Shown here: positions 49,173 to 60,800 of the stretch, in pieces
How positions within the stretch are numbered: the stretch's first letter is position 1
How the letters are laid out: the number at the start of each line of letters is the position of its first letter
Assembly: GCF_958298935.1 (NCBI RefSeq)
Contig: NC_084932.1
Location: forward strand, 10,333,501-10,397,500
DNA length: 64,000 nucleotides
Reading direction: 5' to 3'
From: Phragmites australis
Taxonomy: Eukaryota; Streptophyta; Magnoliopsida; Poales; Poaceae
Notes under the pieces: generated by a model
Database searches by the model: none
What the model saw: the letters and a program-made list of their open reading frames with translations, nothing else
What the model was told of the DNA's origin: nothing
Made by a program: the position numbers and the translations under genes

Positions 49173-49598
49173 TTAATGGTGTGGATCCATGTCTCCTTTT
49201 CCTTCGATGATCAAAGTGTTCAACAATAAAGTCATCGTCGGACAAAGATATGAGATCATCAGAGTCAATACGGTAGGGGATATTTCAGTTATGTGTCTAC
49301 AACAAACATTCTTAAAGATAAAGATTACGCCCTTGTTGCTCATCTTGTTCACATCACCTACATTCATTAAAGATATGAAGATGTCTTCACATTGGTGAAC
49401 TGCCAACTTAAAGTTTTTTGAATCAAGCAAATATGTTGCTACGCGATCGGCCCAGTAGCAAAGATTATATGTTGCACTTTTCTCCATCACAATATAAAAC
49501 ACATTATCAACTGGCTCAAACTGAACATCAAGACCTTGGACAACAAAAGCAACCATATCTAATCTTCTATCCTCATACTTTCTTAGAAGGTTATACAT
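49173..49598 (-). CDS. Hypothetical 141-aa protein, unrecognised
   Basis: The open frame starts MYNLLRKYEDRRLDMVAFVV and ends LIIEGKGDMDPHH. I do not recognise a domain. It lies between two sets of CACTA subterminal-like motifs and might be a transposon-borne or captured exon. No promoter or splice context supports it strongly. Confidence 0.25.
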   Translation of the reverse strand: MYNLLRKYEDRRLDMVAFVVQGLDVQFEPVDNVFYIVMEKSATYNLCYWADRVATYLLDSKNFKLAVHQCEDIFISLMNVGDVNKMSNKGVIFIFKNVCCRHITEISPTVLTLMISYLCPTMTLLLNTLIIEGKGDMDPHH

Positions 49599-50160
49599 AT
49601 TAAAAAAATGTAATATTTCATGCAGCTCTATATATGCAAAATTCTAATAAACATTGTGTAACAGACCATCATTGTATAATTAATAAAATTGAATTCAGTA
49701 AAAAGAATTGTTTGGAATAAATTTCTAAAAGGAATGCTAGCACTAGTCATGTGAACTAATAAATTTCATTTGGTTGAATGAAACTTACCAAGTGCAACCA
49801 TGCGTCAAATGAAATTTAAGCAATTGTTGGATAGACCTGTAACAAAACTTTGCGTGGTGGATCAAAGGAGGAGGAATGACATCGTGGATGGAATGAGGCG
49901 AAGTGGTGGAGAAGGAAGGGGAACCGTACAATTAATACTAATGGTAGAGAATGGTTGAGCCATATGCAATTCATAAACCGTCGTTGCTCCTTCGTCTTCC
50001 CCTCATGTGATTTTTCAATTAGTAATTTTTAGTTGCATTTTTGTTGATAGTATCGTTGTTGGTTCGAGATTACAAACTAGTAGTGATAGAATCATTACAC
50101 TATATAACTACGTTTCTTCAACGCTTAGCCGCTCCTGAGCCACCACACTAACACTTCAGC

Positions 50161-50500
50161 TGCCGTTCCTCCTCAACCTCCTTCATATCTCGAAGCCGAC
50201 ATCGCTTCCTCATGTACCCCGACAACGACCTCCTCCACTTTGATGCCTCGGCTCCCTTCCCACATCGCGTCCACTCCGGTCTCCTCTACTGCGCAACCTC
50301 CTTCGCATCTTAGGGTGGACACCATCTCCTCATCTACCCTGACAATAGCCTCCTCCACTCCAATGCCTCGGCTCCCTCCCCACGCTGCGTCCTCCATAGC
50401 CTTATCCACCCCGTGTCCTCCTCCACATCTCAGAACCAACACCGCCTTCTCATCTACCTGATGATGGCCTACTCCACTCCGACGACTCGCTCCCTCCTTA
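50161..50500. repeat. 120-bp tandem repeat, about three copies
   Basis: Blocks like ATCGCTTCCTCATGTACCCC recur at 50201, 50321 and 50441, a regular 120-bp spacing. Because 120 is a multiple of three, open frames pass through the array, notably 50173-50442 on the minus strand. The translations are low-complexity and not a known protein. Confidence 0.75.
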
Positions 50501-51229
50501 TCGCCGTCATTCCAAGGTAATTTCCAACTGTTTTCTAATCCTTCCTCTAAATCTAAGCACTTGGATGTGTGTTGTTACAAAAATAAATGATTAGTTGTAG
50601 AAAAATTATTCTTGGAGATGTCATACTAAATTTAGTTGAATTTTAGTTATGTTTTAGTGGATAAATTTTTTATAGGAATTTAGTTAGATTTTAGCTACGT
50701 GTTCTTCGGTCAATATCAAAAAAGCTAAACATATGATGCCACATATTGAAAAATGACTGTGTTTGATCGCTAGATGCAATTTTTCAATGATGATACGTAT
50801 CGAAATGAGTTTGAATGTGATGTTTTGTGGTATCAAGATTTAGGGCGAGTAAATTATCTAAATCATGCTACATATAATATCGCATTCAAATTTTAAGACA
50901 CACAACTGAGACACAAATATATAATTTTTGTTGCCATTTTCTTTATGCAATAGCCTACCCTCATTTTATTTGTACAACAAAAATACACAATAGGTCGTAT
51001 ATGTCTGTGATAATTATGTGTTTATATGGTTGAGGATTAGTAGCATAATTATCATGTTTCTAAGTCTTCTTATTCGATTTTCTCATATATGCGAAAATAT
51101 AAGACTATTTCTAACTGATTTCTATTAGGGACTAGAATCTCTTTATGAAGGAATTTTCGATCTTTTAAACACTCTAACGGTTTCCTTTCATAATTTTTAA
51201 AATTATTTCTTTCTCTATTTTTTTTTAAT
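50501..51229. other. AT-rich DNA upstream of the MATE gene
   Basis: Nothing recognisable is coded. The right end may hold the promoter of the transporter gene. Confidence 0.35.
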
Positions 51230-51873
51230 ATGGTTGGGATAGTAACGATCCATCCGCACACCGTCCTCATCCCCCGTCCGGACATCGCATCACCCTTCAC
51301 GGGCATCGCATCGAACCCTCTTCTGGAAGCAACTGTGGCGGCTGGGGGAATCCACGGCGGCAGGTTGCTCGGTGGGGGCGGCGTCTACGGGGGCGGCGCG
51401 GGCTGGGGAGCCCACGGCACCGGGCTCGGGCTACTCGGGTGGCTGCGGCGGCGGGTTTTCTGGAAGCTGGGCGGGGCACGTCCTGGGGCTCTGACGGTGG
51501 GCTGTCCGGACGGGGTCGTGCGCACGTGGTCGGATCGAGTGGCGTTGCGCCATCAAAGGCTGCGGGCGGCGGCTGCCTCGGGCTTACGCGACGGAAGAGA
51601 AAATCAGAGGTGAGGGTGGAATTTTGATTTCCGTGAAATCACGGGGAGGCTACTTTATTTAGATGAAAGTGATTGATGATTCCTTTGTTCCAGACGGCAA
51701 AATTACTGCTATCCCTTCCACAGGAATGTGGATTTCTGTACTTTTCCTTTGGCAAACTTGTTGACATTGACACCCCTCCGGATTGCTTCACTTCATTTGT
51801 AGATCAGAGCACCAGCAGCTAGTCTAGGCTGCCTACCTACGACCAGTGTTGGTGATCGTCAGAAATCAAGGCA
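51230..51873 (+). promoter_or_regulatory. GC-rich promoter/5' leader of the MATE gene
   Basis: A GC-rich block (51300-51610) precedes the coding exon. A possible donor at 51611 (CAGAG|GTGAGG) and acceptor near 51801 (TTTGTAG|ATCAG) would make a short 5' UTR intron of about 190 bp. The 127-codon open frame at 51230 is Gly/Arg-rich and unlike any known protein, so I take it as leader, not protein. Confidence 0.4.
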
Positions 51874-54800
51874 ATGACGCACAACTATCATGCGCTTGTC
51901 TCTCCACACCCTGCATTATGTTGGACTAGGAGTACACACACCAGGTCGTCTGCTTCTTCTCCCGTATGGAAAAAAGCAAACAACATAAGCACCTCTTATC
52001 CATCGACCAAGTTGGGGGTGGGGGCTTTTACAAGGCGCCGCACCATTCCTGTTGCCAACGGTCAGTCACTTCCAGGATATAGCGCCACTCCCGATGAGTG
52101 TAACAATGGCCTTAAATCAAGCGATGGCATATCTGTTGGTGCTGTAAAGGATGCTGTCATGTAAGATTCTGTCTTCCTGTCTATGGCCTCCATATTGGAA
52201 GTTACCTAATGCGACTTCTGTTTTTGTATGCTTCTTTCTCTAGATTGCCAAGTCCTGGTTATTGTTGGTTCATATATAGTTATACCAGTGTTGAGAGCTC
52301 TCTAGAATGGGCAATTGGGATATGTGAGCGATGCCTTTGTTTCGTTTAGTATGCCAGTGGAATGAATTACTAGTGTAAGTGAATTATTAGCCTTAGAGCA
52401 CTGTCCCTACCCTCCATAATGTTGATGATGATTATGACCCTGTGAAACTTGACACAAATTTTTTTTATTGTATGCTGAAATCTTTCACTTTAAAATGGAT
52501 GCAATTGTTGTTCGCAACATATTGTTCCTCTGAAATGTCTATGTTGGACTTAAATTATGTGTATTAGTAACTAAAAAACAATTCTCCATATCCATCACAT
52601 CATCACACAACTTCTCCATCCATCTCGTTTTGCATAGTTGGGATGGCATTTTTTTAGGGAACTTCCAAATGCATAAACTTCAGTAGGAATTGGGATTCTT
52701 CTAGTTCTAGACTTCTACCTATCTTCCATATTATCTTTTTTTTTTTCTGAATCATCCAGCCCCAGTAAAATGACAGAAATTTGCTAAGATTGACCTAAAT
52801 GTTTGCATCCCATTGTCATTGTTATGTTCCACCTGTAATCTTTACATTTCTGAATGACATATTTGTACATTCTGTAACAATCTGACAAATAAACAGTGGA
52901 CTGCATTCTTTGGGTGTCAGAAGTGAGCTAATTCTTCTAGCTCTACCGGCAGTCTTTGGTCAAGCTATTGATCCATTGGCGCAACTTTTGGAGACTGCAT
53001 ATATTGGTCGATTAGGTACCTTCTTTGTGCTGCTATATCTTGTTTTCTTTCACAGAGTGCCAAATTGCATGTTCATTGCTTAAGTTTGATGGCTATAACC
53101 CATCTTTTGTTCATGGGAAAGTATGTGTTGTGCATTATGCAAAATAATCTGATAGAAACTGTAACTGCAACGTTATCTAGACTATGGGTGATGCCAAATA
53201 ATACTCTTGTTCCTTGTATATCGACAAATGACCATTTTGTGCCTTTTACTGTTTATTTTAATTTCTGAGAAATAAGCATATTACTATTTGAACTATTCTG
53301 TGTGCTAACATACTGCTGTATATCTTAGTGCATGGTTACTACTTCAAACAGCAGATTCTTCTGGCATGAATGTGGTGGTTACAGTGGCACATCACAGTGT
53401 TGTGTGAATTTTATATGAAAACGCCTTTATTCGGTATGAAATTGTGCATTGTGTGAAATAGCATGCAGATTAAAATATGCAGAGCCTTATGCATGTTACA
53501 GCATACACCAAGTGTTTGCCTGCACTCCTGGAGACTTTTGTTTTCTGTATCCATTACTTACTACATGAAAGCATGCTGTTCCTTCTTATCTGGCTCATTT
53601 TAGCCATATGTTCTGAAGGTGCTCTGGAGTTGGCATCGGCCGGTATTGGTGTGTCAATTTTTAACATTTTATCAAAGATTTTCAACATTCCATTGTTGAG
53701 CATTGCAACCTCATTTGTGGCAGAGGATATTTCCAAGAATGTTAGCAAGCATTCTAGTTCAGGTAGCTGGATTATCAGATAAATATCTTTTTTCGGACTT
53801 CATGACTAATTTCTTTATAACTCAGGCAATGAAACTTGATATCTGATATCAATGCAGGCAAATTGGAGCTGTCATCTGTATCGTCTGCTTTGATTTTAGC
53901 TGCTGGAATCGGTATAATTGAAGCATCGGCATTATTCCTAGGATCAGGATTGTTTCTTAAACTAATGGGCGTGTCACCTGTATGTTTGTAGGGAATATTA
54001 TTTTCTCTTTGCTTTCTCATTCTATGTCATTATGGACAATCGCTCATTAATTGGATTCAGAACAATTAATTTTGCACTTGCTGCAATTAGCAGAATATCT
54101 CACCTTATTCCTTACACAGGCTTCTCCAATGCATAAACCTGCAAAATTATTTATTTCATTGAGAGCTTTGGGAGCACCTGCAAATGTGATTATGTTAGCA
54201 GTCCAGGGTATCTTTCGTGGATTCAAGGATACCAAGACTCCTTTACTTTATATAGGTAACTACTGAGAAATAGTCATCTATTGCACAATTTCATTTTTGC
54301 ACAAGTTGTGATAGAGTGCTTAGGACCTTTTGATGCAAGTAACAGCGTACTGTTGTTGAGATAAGTCCTTAGTTTTGGTGACATATTCCTTTTAGCATTC
54401 CTATCAGATATTCTGCAGTAATACTGCCTTTTGTGTTGTAGGATATTTTATAATGTTCCGTTCTTGATATTATAGGTGATGCATGATTAACCCTTTGTGC
54501 TTTGCATATGCTACTGTTTGTAAGCAAGTTTCATTTGTACCAAATCCCTCTTCTACTTCATGATGCTTGTATCATTTTCTTTTATAAAAAAACCTGTAGG
54601 TTTGGGAAATCTTTCAGCTGTAGTCCTTCTTCCTCTACTTATATATGGCTTTCAGCTTGGCATTACTGGAGCTGCAATTTCTACAGTTGCATCCCAGTAA
54701 GTTCCTATTAATGGTATTATGCAGTGTAGTACTCATATCTTGGGCTATTTGGAGCCATCACTTTTTGCTGTTAAAATGTGAGTTTGTCTAACTTCATCTC

Positions 54801-57800
54801 TGTTCACAATACAGGTACATTATTGCAGTGTTGCTTCTCCGATCTCTAAGTAAAAGAGCTGTTCTACTTCCTCCAAGGATGGACCAGTTAGATTTTAGTG
54901 GATATCTAAAATCTGGTGAGTTGTTTATGCTACAATCCCACTAGTTAATTTTATTCACTTGCGGTGTGTGCCATATCAAAGTTTTTGTATATGATGGCTT
55001 CTGGAGTATGGATTTTGTTATCCACATTGTGCAGTTTATTGGAGTTTGAAACTTTTCCCAGGGAGTTTTGAGCTATTTTAGTAAATTATATAGGTTTATC
55101 ACGTCAATAGTTCCATTTCTGGCTGCATGATGCATTTAATTTGGTCAAACTCAAGTCTATGAAAAGAACAAATGAGAGGGCTACTGATTCAGTTTATACT
55201 AGCTAAGATAACCAACTTATCCTTGATAAAGCTCTCATTTCCAGGCACTTGTATATCTTTACTATCACACACAATACGTCCACTAACCAATGGACATTGC
55301 AACAAAAGTGTCTTTTTGTCCTTCTCTTTGCTGTTAATCTGAGGCCATTTTAAATAAATAGTGTTGTTTTCCAGAAGGAAATATGTACTAATGTGACCAA
55401 TACCAGGGAAGGAAAGAGTCAACTTTGCTAACACCATAAGCTTGTCGTAAGCTAGTCAATGGAAAAAAATACAGGTCTACAGCATGCAGTCTCTTGAGAT
55501 GTCATGTCATCTTTCCCAGCACTAATGCACTCGTGCTATATTTCCCAAACTCCTTGTTTTCTGTATTTGCCTCCATTTTACCTCTATTTTCTGTGTATTC
55601 TTGAAATTCTTAGGTGGTATGCTGTTGGGAAGAACCCTCTCAATTCTATTAACTATGACCATTGGCACATCAATGGCTGCTCGACAAGGCCCAACGGCTA
55701 TGGCTGCTCATCAGATTTGTTTACAAGTATGGCTTGCTGTATCATTGCTTGCAGATGCTTTAGCTGTTTCTGCCCAGGTATGTATTTTCAGTTTTGAAAT
55801 CATCCTCACTTTTAAATCAGCTTCCTTTGCAATTATCTTTGTGTATAGCAATTTTTATACAGAACCTGTTAACTTCTAGTACATACAACTAAATGCAAAG
55901 ATTGCTTATCCAGATGACGATCTCATGATTTATTGGTCACAAAAGTCCAATTAACTGTGCTTGCATTTTTTAGGCGCTGATAGCAAGCTCTTATGCAATA
56001 TTGGACTATAAAAGGGTTCAAAAGATAGCAATGTTTGTGTTGCAGGTGATATGTATTTCATTTCTTTTTACATGAAGTTGAGTTTATTTATGTGGATATG
56101 CTTTTTCACCCATTGCTATATAATTATTCTCTCTTGCAGATAGGAGTAATTAGTGGGTTAGCTTTAGCTGTTGGCTTGTATGGATCATTTGGCAATATAG
56201 CAAGATTATTTACCAGTGACCCTGAGGTCCTAATGGTCGTCAAATCTTGCGCATTGGTATACCTTCCTACATTACCATTTATTTTTACATCATATCTAGG
56301 TCTTTTTTTTTTCTAATGTTAATTCGTATTTCAGTTTGTCTGTGCCAGTCAACCAGTCAATGCTCTGGCATTCATCTTTGATGGTCTCCATTATGGTGTA
56401 TCAGATTTTGACTATGTTGCTCAAGCTACGGTATGGTAACTAGTACTCGCTAGCTTTTGGTATCCTTTTTTTTTTCTCTATTGTTCATTGATTTATTGAT
56501 TTCGATTTGAATACAGATTGTGGTTGGAATAATGTCATCACTAGTCCTGTTATATGCTCCATCTGTTTTTGGCCTGGCTGGAGTTTGGGCTGGTTTGACA
56601 ACACTTATGGGGTTGCGCATGGCTGCAGGCATCCTGAGGTGATTATGCTCGTTGTTATGTTATCTTTTACCCTGTACAATGCATTTATGATCATGCAGTT
56701 CAATGTCTACCTCTCTTGTTTGTAAAAAAGTATTGGTATTATGTTTGTAATCATACCATGTGGTAATTATTGTCCCTCCTATTTGTTCATGTTGCTCCGA
56801 GCCATGTTTAACCTCTTGCATTCCTAAGTAGATAGGCCACTCACTCTAGGAAGCCCAACAAGTGCACACATGGACGTTTTGCCTCCGCTCCTCTCCCACC
56901 TCACCCCGGCGCTCCCTCCTTAGTCTCACGCCAGTTCCGTCCAAGGCCTCACGGCCACCACCACGGTCGTGTCTTACCCTCGAGAGCTAGCCACATCCTC
57001 TTAACCAACAGCCCAAGCGTCGGGCTCCACCCTTTCGCCGTTTGCGCCACCATACACTTCGGCAGTCCGATCCAAGGAGTTACGATGGCTTGATGCCAGC
57101 CTCTCGTCGCTACCACCCTATCGCCCTTCTTCAGCGCATCATGCTACTGCGCCGATTTCCTACCACGGCATGGTGGTGAGTGGGGCTTTTGTAGGCGCCG
57201 CATCGTCCCCTTCGTCTTCCTTGACCTTGACCATCACCGTGCCGCAAGGTTGCAAGGTGCACACATGTTGTGCTCCCACCCGGCGTGCCTCGTCCCCTGG
57301 GCCCTCCCCTTCGGTCTGCTTTGAGATACACATCTCCGTGATAGAGCGAGGTCCAGACGTGGTCAACTCGGTCGCTGAGAATCTTCGAGGCAAGTGCTTC
57401 AACTGCCTCACGATAGGTCACCGTGCGGCCAGGTGCCAGCATCAGACCTGCTGCTTTCGTTGCCTGACCTTGGCTCACCAGGTCTTCGAGTGCCCATAGT
57501 TGCGTGCTTCCTCCCACTACGTGCCAGTGGTGATGAACATGACTCGACCGTTGCAAGGGAAGAGGCGGTTTGTCTGGCGTCGCATCTCACCACCACTAGA
57601 GCCTGGTGCTGCTGTCAATGTCAACAATTCCGACGTGTCGGTCGCGGTTGAGATGGTTGCAGGTGATGACTTTCAGTATGCTAGTCATGGCAACCGAGGT
57701 GGTCCATCACGTCATCGTCGCTGACGTCGTAGGTCCACTTCAGTCGCCAAGGAATTCGTGTCCCGTCTCCTTCTGGTTCTGAATCTGGCAACGATCATTG

Positions 57801-60800
57801 GTCCGAATCTCCTGTGGAGCCTACACTAGAGTTCCAAGAGCTGGTAACAACCATGATGGTGGTTCCTGCTTCAGGTGTGGCTCCTAGGGACAACAGTCCG
57901 GCCATGCAAACACTCAGCCCTACCATTGATGATTGTGGGCAGAGTAACTCCAAGCACAGGGCGAGTGAGGGGGTGAAGGCAAAGGCGAGTTCGCTAACTA
58001 GGCCTAGGCCTACCTCGGTTTATGGGCCTGTTCTTGATGTGATGACGTTACACCAGGAGCCGACCTCTACACCCGAGCCTGTCTCCTACCGAGCTTACGG
58101 TGTATCTGGAGTGTCAGTCCTGTTGGACTGCAACCTTCATCTGGATCGTTACCACACCACACCAGCACACAGCCAATATCCTTGCTCGAAGGACTAATAG
58201 TGTACACGACGTCGGCGGTGTGTCAAGGTTGGGACGAGTGCCACGGTACAACCTTCAACTCTTGGTGTTCGGTCCGCATGCAAGTTAGGCTAACTTCCTC
58301 TCTCGGATCACCAAGAAGATAGATAACCTGCTCCCTATTCCGCAAATTAAAAAACAAAGAAAGAAATCTCTCTCGCTTGGAGCCACACCTCTGCGTAGTA
58401 GGCATCGAAGCCCTGATGTAAAGTTATGCGCACGCTCGGGATTATCAACGAGCATGAGTGTGTGGATTAGATGTAGATGAGGAGCATTGGACGGCGGAGG
58501 TTATCGCCGCATCATGCTAGCCGGGTGTGGTTTGGGTTTTGGTTGCATTTATCTGAGTTTAAACAACGAATCCCTCTTATATCTTGGTGTGGGACGTCCG
58601 TGGGTTGAACTCAATTGCCCAACAAGATTTTTGTTCCAATTGTTGTCGATTCTAAAAGAATTGACATCGTGTGTCAAAGAGATGAAAATGGAGGATATTT
58701 CCCAACAGCCTGTGTTATCTATGCTTGGACCTGGATTCAACAATTTCACGTTCTTGCCGGCTGAGGGCACTCATGGTGGAGTGCTCATAGCTTGGAGACG
58801 GAAGCTGCCAAGCTGCTACCTCTAGGATGGACATTTACTCTGCCTTGATCTAATTTGTTGCGGCTGATGAGCAACCGTGGTGGTTCACCGGAATTTACGG
58901 CCCACAATCTTACTTTGAGAAGCTTCTCTTCCTCAAAGAATTCCGTACTATCCGCACCCAATGCTCGAGTTCGTGGGTCGCGGCAGGTGACTTTAATCTA
59001 ATCTATCGCTTTGAGGACAACAACCCGAACATCGACTGTGCCATGATAGGACACTTTCAGCGACTGCTTGATGACACCGAGCTCAAGGAAATTTCTCTCC
59101 TTGGCCGCAAATACATGTGTTCCAATGAGAGACTCATCGACATTGGTCAAGCTTGACCTTGTCTTTTGTTCTACAATTGTCCCGAACTGCTTGCTGCAAA
59201 GTGATGCAACTTAGGCATCAGATCATTGCCTCTTGCTGGTTGGCTTGCACGATAACATTATGGGCAAAACGTCGCTTCCATTTTAAGGCGTTCTGGCCAA
59301 AGCAAGATGGATTCATGGAGGTCCTCCGAGCTTGGTCAACGACGGAGCCGCAGGCGTGCCCGATTGAGACACTCTTGGTCAGATTCAAGGCACTCGCAAA
59401 AGCCCTACAGAGCTGGAGCCAGAAGAAAGTCTGCCACATCCGCTCACAACTCCAATTGGCTAGGGGGATCACGGATCAACTAGAGATTGTGCATGACTCT
59501 AGGCCGTTGTCCAGCAACGAGCTGTGGCTGCGCCGCAACCTTAAGAAGCACTGTCTTGGCTAGCCACCCTAGAGCATGGCTCCAGTTGCGTTTGAGTTGG
59601 CTCAATAGAAGGTGATGCTAACACGGCATGCTTCCATCTCCACGCCTAGTGCCGCAAGAGGAAAATTTTCATCCCGAAGCTACTCGTCGGCGACCAAGTC
59701 CTCACCAGCCACAAAGACAAAGCGCATGCTGTTTTTGAGTTCTATTCCAACCTGCTTGGCACTGTGGAACAGGCAGCACATTCGCTGGATCTTGGCGCAC
59801 TGCCATTACAAACATATGATCTCACGGCCCTGGGCCCGTGTCAAAGAATTGCCACCGGACAAGGTGCCCGGACCCGATGGCTTCACTGCCAGGTTCTACA
59901 AAGTGTGTTGGCCGATTATCAAGCATGATATTATGGCGGCAATGGCAATGGTACAGCGGGGAAATGTAAGAAATTTAAGGTTGCTAAACACGGCCTACTT
60001 GACTCTTTTACCAAAGAAAGACAGCGACGTACATGTCAAGGATTGTAGGTCCATTAGCCTTATTCATAGCATTGCCAAGCTGGTGACAAAGTTGATGGCC
60101 AATCGGCTTGCTGGCGGCTGCAGCAGATGGTCTCCCCAAATCAGAGCGCATTTGTTAAAGGCCTCTGCATCCAAGACAACTTATTGGTCCAGCAGACCGT
60201 GAGGTTCTTACACGGGCAGAAGGAGCCAAGGATTCTCCTAAAGCTTTCTTATCGAAAGCATTTGATTCGGTCTCTTGGTTTTTCTTACTTGAAGTACTTG
60301 GCTACCTCGGTTTTGGCCTAGTGTGGCGCAATCTGCTCATTGGTTTGCTAGCAACATCGACCACCAAGGTGTTATTCAATGTAGTTCCAGGGGATGAGAT
60401 ACACCATTGGCGCGGGCTGCGGCAGGGCGATCCCTTGTCCCTAATGCTATTTATTCTTGTGATGGATGTGCTTAATGCATTGTTTGACAAGGCAAGTGCT
60501 GAGGGACTGCTGCAGCCACTGTCCAATCAGAATATTCAACACAGAATTTCGTTATATGCGGACAATGTGGTTCTGTTCATTCTGCCGATCATGGAGGACA
60601 TGGGAATGATTCAAGACATCGTGTAGTTGTTTGGCACGGTCTCTGGTCTCAAAACCAATATTCAGAAAAGATGCGTCACACCGATTCAGTGCACTGAGAA
60701 TGATCTTAATCTGATCCAGGACCGCCTCCCCCTTGAAATCAAGGAATTCCCATGCAAATATCTCGGTTTGCCACTACAAATTAAGAAACCGACAAAGGCA

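Noticed and set aside
51230..51613. A 127-codon protein or an extended MATE N terminus
   Set aside because: Gly/Arg-rich, followed by a stop, and not in frame with the MATE exon; better read as GC-rich leader and promoter.
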